This document shows, in pieces, positions 57,216-64,000 of a stretch of 64,000 bases of DNA; the first letter of the stretch is position 1; each line of letters begins with the position of its first letter. Origin of the DNA: Aspidapion aeneum. Lineage: Eukaryota > Arthropoda > Insecta > Coleoptera > Brentidae. The stretch covers positions 39,577,235 through 39,641,234 of the forward strand of contig OY755044.1 in the NCBI GenBank assembly GCA_963576565.1, written 5' to 3'. Made by a program: the position numbers and the translations under genes. The notes under the pieces are model-generated. The model was not told where the DNA came from. It saw only the letters and a list, made by a program, of their open reading frames with translations, and did not search any database.

Positions 57216-57715
57216 AACCGAACCGAACCGAACCGAACCGAACGGAACCGAACCGAACCGAACCGAACCGAACCGAACCGAACCGAACCGAACCGAACCG
57301 AACCGAACCGAACCGAACCGAACCGAACCGAACCGAACCGAACCGAACCGAACCGAACCGAACCGAACCGAACCGAACCGAACCGAACCGAACCGAACCG
57401 AACCGAACCGAACCGAACCGAACCGAACCGAACCGAACCGAACCGAACCGAACCGAACCGAACCGAACCGAACCGAACCGAAACGAACCGAACCGAACCG
57501 AACCGAACCAAACCGAACCGAACTGAACTGAACCGAACCGAACCGAACCGAACCGAACCGAACCGAACCAAAACGAACCGAACCGAACCGAACCGAACCG
57601 AACCGAACCGAACCGAATTGAACCGAACCGAACCGAACCGAACCGAACCGAACCGAACCGAACCGAACCGAACCGAACCGAACCGAACCGAACCGAACCG
57701 AACCGAACCGAACGG
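57216..57715 (+). repeat. (AACCG)100 pentanucleotide array
   Basis: Exactly 500 bases stay in one pentanucleotide phase: every 60-base line starts AACCG. Only substitutions interrupt it (for example AACGG near 57241, AAACG at 57481, AACTG near 57520, AATTG near 57616). No insertion or deletion shifts the phase. The open frames on both strands (RTEPN and FGSVR repeats) are by-products. Its complement TTCGG/GGTTC is the motif of the shorter arrays elsewhere in the window. Confidence 0.98.
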
Positions 57716-57860
57716 AACACCAAAATTTTAATTTACTTCCTCCCCTATAAATGTAAAGTTATGTAAAAGTAACATTGCCCACTTGCAGGAACGCTAGAGA
57801 GCTGAGCTTTAAAAGCCTGATAGCCACTATGATAAAACCATAGGAAAAAACTAAAACATA
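57716..57860 (+). repeat. 143-bp satellite unit, after the AACCG array
   Basis: It resumes the interrupted unit with ACACCAAAATTTTAATTTAC, followed by CTTCCTCCCCTATAAATG. It continues through GTAAAAGTAACATTGCCCAC and GAGAGCTGAGCTTT to ATGATAAAACCATAGGAAAA. Confidence 0.85.
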
Positions 57861-58204
57861 TTATCCAAATCCTTTTAAAAAGTTCGCGACAATGGTATTC
57901 CGTAAAAAGGATTGAGATAAAAGTAAAGCAAAGTTCCCCACTACAAACATAAATACATTTTCGCGTACTTGGGTATTTGCGTTATTTCTCTTTAGTTCTA
58001 TATTGTACGAATAAAAACTCTGCTTTACATAAAAATTCAATTCAAAGGCGCTCGCCTTCATAAAAATATCAGGAAATACAGTTTCCCTGAAATTCAGGGG
58101 CAAATATCCTGCTAGAAGCTCCCCTGGGCAAGCAGGTCGACCCGCTTTCTAATAAACGGCCATTTTAGGTATATTATAGAGTGTTGAATGACTTTAATTC
58201 TTAA
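57861..58204. other. Unassigned sequence
   Basis: Nothing recognised. Confidence 0.4.
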
Positions 58205-58770
58205 CGCTGGCTATGGATTTCGGACCAAAAAAGAAGCTTAAAAAAATGGTGCTCTACAAAACAGCGACGACAAAAGAGCACTCTACAAATGAGCGCTGTA
58301 ACAAAAACGCGCAGCAAAATAATGCAAGAAAGAGTTTGTAGCAAAAGAGTGATGACAATGGAGCGCGTAACAAAATGGCGTTCTAGCAAAAGAGTTCCTA
58401 TTAAAAAAGTAATAAAAGAGTAGTCTAACAAAAGAGCGCTGTATCAAGCGATTATTAAATTAAAACCTAGGTCAGGTTAGGTTAGGCCTAGATGAGTATA
58501 TTAAAAAAACTTATTTGAACAGATCAAAATATTTTTAGAATAATAATCTCATATCGGCATACCTAACCATGTCAAGTTAAGTTTTTATTTAATTAGGGCC
58601 CTTTTCCTATAGCGCTCTTTTGATACAGCTCATTTGTTACAGTGCTCTTATATTGCAGCTTTTTTTTACTGCCTTCTTTTGTTACAGCTATCTTTTATTA
58701 CAGCGCTTATTTGTAAAATCTTTATTTGTGGAGAGCTGTTTTGTTAAGTCCTTTTCTTTGCAGAGCTCAA
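58205..58770. repeat. Foldback element with arms of ~17-bp units
   Basis: The left arm (about 58225-58450) consists of degenerate units AACAAAAGAGCGCTGTA. The right arm (about 58605-58765) has the inverted units GCTCTTTTGTTACAGC. A spacer of about 155 bp separates them. Arms made of short tandem units are characteristic of foldback elements, as at 972-1415, although the unit differs. Confidence 0.65.
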
Positions 58771-59242
58771 AGATTCAATGTCAAACAGAGTCGCTCAAGT
58801 GTTCCCCGTTAACAAATACCCACTGTATGCATATTATTTTTAAGATAATTTTATTTTCATGTAAAAAATAAATGAAAAAAAAAATAACATCAATATGCGG
58901 ACGCCCCAGAAGTATCAATTTAAGCTTTAATACCACTTTAGAATACACTGTTTAAAAGAACATTTTAATTTCTCGAAAAAAGGGTGTTTCGATATTTTCC
59001 CTAAAATGTTTACTTTTTTTTTAAACTGAAAAAAACCTAAAAAAAACATGATTTTTTTTCGTAATCTTGAAAAATTACCCCAAATTGGGATTCCAATTAA
59101 GTGGCCATCGTCGACTAAGCCCACTTAAGTGATACATTGTTTAAAAGATCATTTAAATTTATACAGTAAAGTAAATACAACTTAATCATTTCCGTTTATT
59201 TTGCATAAATAATGGAAAATATGGGAAACGAGTGTATTTTCA
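58771..59242. other. A/T-rich DNA, nothing recognised
   Basis: No supported feature. Confidence 0.4.
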
Positions 59243-59872
59243 GGCCAGAGTAAAATGAGGCGCAAAAGAGATGGCTTCAATTAGCGCTATCTTTCTCTAT
59301 CCAGCGGCGTGCTATAATTTTTTAATTCATCATTATTAGGTATTTATTTTATATTTTACTTCTTCTAAGCCTTTTTTTGCTGAAAAACTCCATACCTTAT
59401 TTTTCTTAAAAATAAATATATGTTTTCAAAACTTTTAAACTTATTATATTATGTAGGTTCCTACCTATTTCATTCGGCAGGTGCTTACGAATCTAGAAAC
59501 CTAAAAAAATACCAATTGCCTTTCTAAAAATTGCAAAAATTCAAAACCATTCGTTATATCTTTAAAATTAGAACTCCACACAGTTTTATTAAACAATTAA
59601 AAAAGAGTAAATGATACGCCACTGTTTCTTTGTATGTATGAAACGTGCCTAGTAATCCTGTTCCAGCGCAGCAGCAGAAGCCCAATAAAAAATTGTGAAT
59701 TGTGAACGGGCCGGATTCGATTTTGTTAAACGTACCAGACGAGTGCCGTTTTTTCTTGTAATAATAAAAAATATTTCATAGTAAATTTGCTTAAAATGAA
59801 GACCACCCAGTAAGACCCAAGTGCTGTAAATAGAGAGAGATAGATTGAGTTGCGCCTCATTTTATTCTGGCC
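59243..59872. mobile_element. Inverted-repeat element, GGCCAGAGTAAAATGAGGCG
   Basis: The left end GGCCAGAGTAAAATGAGGCG and the reverse-complemented right end GGCCAGAATAAAATGAGGCG are nearly identical, with CAA following on both sides. About 630 bp, no coding sequence. No clear target duplication. Confidence 0.7.
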
Positions 59873-61215
59873 GGACAGTATTACGAACACTTCAGGCTTC
59901 GTAGCTCTGCAAGAGTACTACCCAGACAATTAAATGATATCTCATTTAGTAGGCTTTTAATTTTTCTTTATTTGATCTGATTCTATTTTCTCAAATATTA
60001 AACAATTTCCAAAAAAACTGGCCAACATCCAAAATGGCGGCGAAATGTTTATCCTCATAACTCGAAAATTATTCGTCTGGCGAAAAAACGTATACTTAAA
60101 TGAGTTTTTGTAGAAAATTTTATTGTCTTAAATTCTTGTTTTAAACTTTATTTCCAAAATGTACAGGAACCAAAAAATCAAAAATAAACTCGAGCACACT
60201 AAATCCAAGAAATATGTCAAAATCGCGGCTACACGACCTTTTGCAAGCTAAAATTCGATCAGGACTGGACTATCTAGTAAAATGTTAATATTGCTTAAAA
60301 AATGTGCGCCTTTTAAAAAAGAATCGAATCCCTCTTTCGAGTCTTATAATCCGGCAGCCCATATTGTCCCTGTTTAAATCCGATCCTGGCCGCACTGTTT
60401 TCCCGAAATTCCTTTTCAACCTTTTAAAAGGTTCTGAAAAAAGAGCTGATGTCGAAGCTCTTATTCCAAGCGAAAATACAGTAACAGACTAACCTCTTTT
60501 TTTTTGTTTAAAAAGCCCTTAGAATTTCAGATTTCAATAAAAAAACATGTTTAGTCAGTAGTATTTAAAGTAGGATATATCTGTCGTAGGCTTATACTAT
60601 TATCTTAATTTATTTATGCGCGGATCTGGGCCAAAATCTAGACTATCGAGGGTATGGTCGACTGAGAAATTATTTGTAATATAACTATTTTTGCAAGGTA
60701 GTGAGGGGTAATTTTGCCCTTATCCCTTTAATTATTATTAATTATAAGAGGCATAAATTTTTTTTGGAGGGGAGGGACGTAATTATCTTATTAGCCCCCT
60801 CAAATCCGCGCTTATTATAATACACCTGGGCTAGCTAATACCACTGGGCGTTTGGTCAAACTACAAGCTACCCAGTTAGCAAGGTGACGTCTTTTAAACG
60901 TCACAAAGCGGTAATTTGATGGATGACCTGTGTCGTCTCTCCTTAAAGCTAACCTAACCAAGGATTAATGAAAACTTGCCTAACCTAACTTTAAATGAGG
61001 TTATTTTTAGACACCTTTCCGTTGTCAGTAATATGACGTATTTGGTACTAAAACAGAACAACAGAAACGACTTTCTTAAAAACTCAAAAAGGCGTCTAAA
61101 ATACAGAGTTTTTCATGTACAAGAATCAAAATATGTCAAAAATTTGACAAAAAGTTGATTAATTAATAAAATTTCAATCTTTGCACCACACTTTAAAAAA
61201 AATACGCCAGTGATA
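59873..61215. other. Unassigned sequence
   Basis: No gene or repeat supported. A 62-codon plus-strand frame at 60304-60492 was examined and has no convincing match. Confidence 0.35.
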
Positions 61216-61917
61216 TACAGTCGAACTTCCATAACTCAGAATTTGATAAGTCGAACGAAACTGTTGGCAGTTTAGTCGAATATCTTGATAACTCGAACAT
61301 TGTATGTGGCGCTAACTTGGATAAGTCGAATATTCTGGGGAAATCGCCTAATTACGAATCGTTCTAACTTGTTTGTTTGCAGTGGCGCACCCAGGCATAT
61401 GTCTTGGGGGGGCGAGGCATCTTAGGGGGGGGGGGGGGGTTGCGTAGCCTCATGATGTCGAATTTTAAGCTATTTTTTGTGTATTTTCATGAAATATGTG
61501 GAAAATATGTAAAACAATCTAAGGCTTGGGGGGTGCCCATGTTGTTTGCATTGGAATGTTTTAAAGACGCAATTCAGTGTAACTGGTATTCGATTTGCCA
61601 TACGTTTAGGGGTTGTGTGTACGTTACTATGTCGCATAAAACTACCTTTTTTCGGTTAAATAAATATGTACATATTTATCAGAACAAAAACAAATATTAT
61701 GTATTCACGTGTATTAGAGGTGAATGTTTTTAATAGGATAGACTTGGTTGTATCAGAATTATTGCAAGTATACCAATTTTTCCTTAAAAAAACACGTAAA
61801 TTTTAATTCACAAAAAATGCGAAAACGTCGCAAAAATTTTTGTTTATTATTTGATAAGTCAAGTCTTGATAAGTCAAAATTTTTATGTGACAAATGAGTT
61901 ATCGAAGCTCGACTGTA
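61216..61917. mobile_element. pogo/Tigger-like non-autonomous element with insertion
   Basis: TA dinucleotides flank CAGTCGAACTTCCATAACTC and the inverse of CAGTCGAGCTTCGATAACTC. Subterminal AAGTCGAA-type motifs recur on both sides. Terminal CAGTCGA with TA duplication fits pogo/Tigger-type elements. The interior from about 61379 (GCAGTGGCGCACCCAGG) is another repeat, related to 63537-63675 and 27528-27656. Confidence 0.7.
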
Positions 61918-63536
61918 TATAAATATAAAATATGCCTATACATTATAACTCAAATTTGCTTTTTAACTATACTGATTTTACTCGACGGACGACAGAACGG
62001 TGTTGGCATAATAAATTTTAATCTACGTTTTTAATTTGCTTTCTATAATTTTTTGTAAAATTGTTTAAGTTAAGCCTCCACCCTGTATTTTAGTTAAGGG
62101 CCCAAATGCTCCCTTTATAGCCGTTTATTTCAATCAACTAAATTCAAATTCATTTTTCCAAGCCATAAACAATAACTCTATTTGAGGGTTAAACGAGCGG
62201 GGATGAAGCCGATGTTTTGAGGTGAGAATACTCTAAAGCTGATTCTAACTAGATCGCAATTATCCCGCCATTTTGAGGTTGTTATGCGCGCTATAGAAAT
62301 GGGATTGTAACATACCAAAAACTTTGGCCTGCCATCACGATAAATAGTCACACGCTCAAGCGATAAATTATAATATAGGTTATAAGCCACGGCACTGCGT
62401 AGACGTAACGTTCATTACGCAGTTAAGATACGTTGCATAGGAACAAGGAGGTAAAAACAGGTTTAAAGCAAATGCGTAAAGTAACCTTTGGTTGTCATTC
62501 TGAATTTAAATGTTACCAAGATAAGATAAAAACCATTAAAGAGAAATTCTATGGCCTATAACACAGAGTATATAGTTTTGGCTGTAAGGCTTGGTTTAAA
62601 ATAAAATAAAATAAAATGTATTAGTATTCGCAAGTGGAGGTAGTCACTTTGTGCACAGTGGATTTGCTTTGTCTTTACCTTTATTCCAGCTTAGACTTTC
62701 ATAATTCTAAAAACGAAAAAAAAAACGAAAAATTAAAATGTACAATGTCAATAAGACAAACAGTTGATCAAAACACCGGAAACTACCGAAATTGGTCCGA
62801 CCCGCCTGTATATTTTTCTTATCTTTTGTTACGTACGTATGCATGTTAAGCGGGGCAACTTTACGTCGCGCGTAATGCGTAACGTACGTCTGTCAAATGC
62901 TATGCATGCGCACAACGCAATAACGTCCGTTACGTTGAGATACGTATCGTGGCCGGCCTTTAACCCCTATTCAGTGTTGCCAGGTCAAATTTTGAACTTT
63001 CCCCAAATTATATTTCAAAAATCTCTATACCTACGTTAATTCGTATATCGCAACAGGTGATCCGTGTTAAAGTAATATAAAATATATTTGGTATTTATCC
63101 AATTAAATCGTTTTTTTTTAAATTTTCCCTTTTTTACAACAAAATCCCTTTATCCCTACCATACATCAAACATCCCTAGAGTCGGGTTAATCCCTAGACC
63201 TGGCAACACTGCCCCTATTGGCAATAAAGGTCCACACGCATTGGCATTGGTTGCGTTCGGTGTCGGATTCGACGCGTTACGAGCACAGTGAATTGAGTAT
63301 AATATAGGAAAGGACAAAAATCGTATCTCCAGAACCGCTAAACCAATAAAACATCGTTCCCACATAGTTTCAATTAACACTTGTTTCTTATTTCAATTTT
63401 AGAGGAAACTTATCCTAAATAACCCTGAACTTGAAATAAGAAATATATCAAATAATAGCAGCTTGTTAGAAAGAGATTTTTAAAACTTTTAATAATTTTT
63501 ATTTTCTAAAAGTTTTTTCGCTTCACGCTTTTAAGG
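61918..63536. other. Unassigned sequence
   Basis: Mostly A/T-rich. A short (AAAAT)n tract lies at about 62598-62617. No gene supported. Confidence 0.4.
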
Positions 63537-63675
63537 CAGTGGCGCAACCAGAAATAAGCCTATGGGGGGGGGGGATGCGAGACCTCAGGTTGTCGTATTT
63601 TATCTTTTTATTCATGAAATATGTGGAAAATATCCACACAAATCTTGAGCTTGGGTTTGGATGCGCCCTCGTTTA
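63537..63675 (+). repeat. GCAGTGGCGCA repeat, related to 61379 and 27528
   Basis: Starts GCAGTGGCGCAACCAG, then a G-run, then TTCATGAAATATGTGGAAAA, in the same order as 61379-61520. It ends near GGATGCGCCC. Confidence 0.55.
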
Positions 63676-64000
63676 AATAGGGTATTTGACAAATTTTAGA
63701 AAAGAGTTTAGAATGATACATAGATCCCTAATTTGCGAAGCAAAATTGTTAAAATAGTATATTTTATCATGGAACACATTTAAAATCAAGTTTTCTAATT
63801 TCCGATTTGAATTTGCCGCTAAAACGCTCATTTCTAGCATGGCGTTGCAATAACGTCACAGTGCAGTAAACTCACGGGCAGATACACAGCACTTAAGTAT
63901 TTATTTGTTTTTGGTCTGTGTTTTTACAACTTTTTATGTAAAAAAAATTTCCTGTAAGTGGTGTGTAGTGCCTAAGTCGAATACTAGCATAAAAACACCT
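63676..64000. other. Unassigned sequence
   Basis: Nothing recognised to the end of the window. Confidence 0.4.

Noticed and set aside
57109..57723. Long open frames of RTEPN and FGSVR repeats on both strands of the AACCG array
   Set aside because: A pentanucleotide array without stop-containing frames gives open frames automatically; there is no start context, domain or non-repeat part.
60304..60492. Possible fragment of a pogo/jerky-type transposase
   Set aside because: Only a vague FPKFLFNLLK resemblance; the diagnostic downstream motif is missing.
1..64000. Prokaryotic defence system, CRISPR array or operon
   Set aside because: No regular spacer-repeat array, no closely packed genes and no ribosome binding sites; all evidence points to eukaryotic repeat-rich DNA.

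Overview
The window looks like animal nuclear DNA, most likely from an insect. It is strongly A/T-rich, has no operon-like gene packing, and is filled with the element types common in insect genomes: Jockey, RTE and R1/I-like LINEs, a rosa-type (DD41D) transposon, a classical mariner relic, hAT-like and Tc1/mariner-like miniature elements, foldback elements, satellites and pentanucleotide arrays. I cannot name the species; a beetle is possible but unproven. No rRNA, tRNA, CRISPR or complete host gene was recognised. The only host-gene candidate is one short exon-like segment near 1.55 kb.

Layout. 0-3 kb: a foldback element built from 15-bp units, a possible exon and a small palindromic element. 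3-10 kb: two RTE-like LINE remnants, two inverted copies of an element bounded by AGCTCACAC hairpins, a C-terminal remnant of an R1/I-like LINE and several miniature elements. 10-17 kb: minisatellites, hAT-like elements with target duplications and a 174-bp satellite. 17-21 kb: a 1.9-kb foldback element with a partner at 43.6-45.4 kb. 22.1-26.5 kb: a decayed Jockey-type LINE. 29.6-34.05 kb: a near-intact copy of the same LINE with a 13-bp target duplication, nested in a miniature element whose other copy is at 5.6-6.1 kb. 35.6-36.3 kb: a 142-144 bp satellite. 37.8-40.1 kb: a rosa-like transposon. 40.1-51.8 kb: a region bounded by long diverged inverted arms and filled with further nested elements. 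53-54 kb: a mariner relic and a small miniature element. 55.9-57.9 kb: a truncated LINE inside a satellite unit, followed by an indel-free array of 100 AACCG units. 58-64 kb: another foldback element, a pogo/Tigger-like element and mostly unassigned A/T-rich DNA.

The only genes that clearly work together are the two overlapping ORFs of the Jockey-type LINE: a CCHC nucleocapsid-like ORF1 and an endonuclease/reverse-transcriptase ORF2. Most other coding signal is decayed mobile DNA. The most distinctive observations are the dispersed GGTTC/AACCG pentanucleotide arrays (one seeded inside a satellite unit, one inside a transposase gene), the foldback elements with internally repeated arms, and the 11.7-kb inverted-arm structure with a reading frame shared by three diverged copies.
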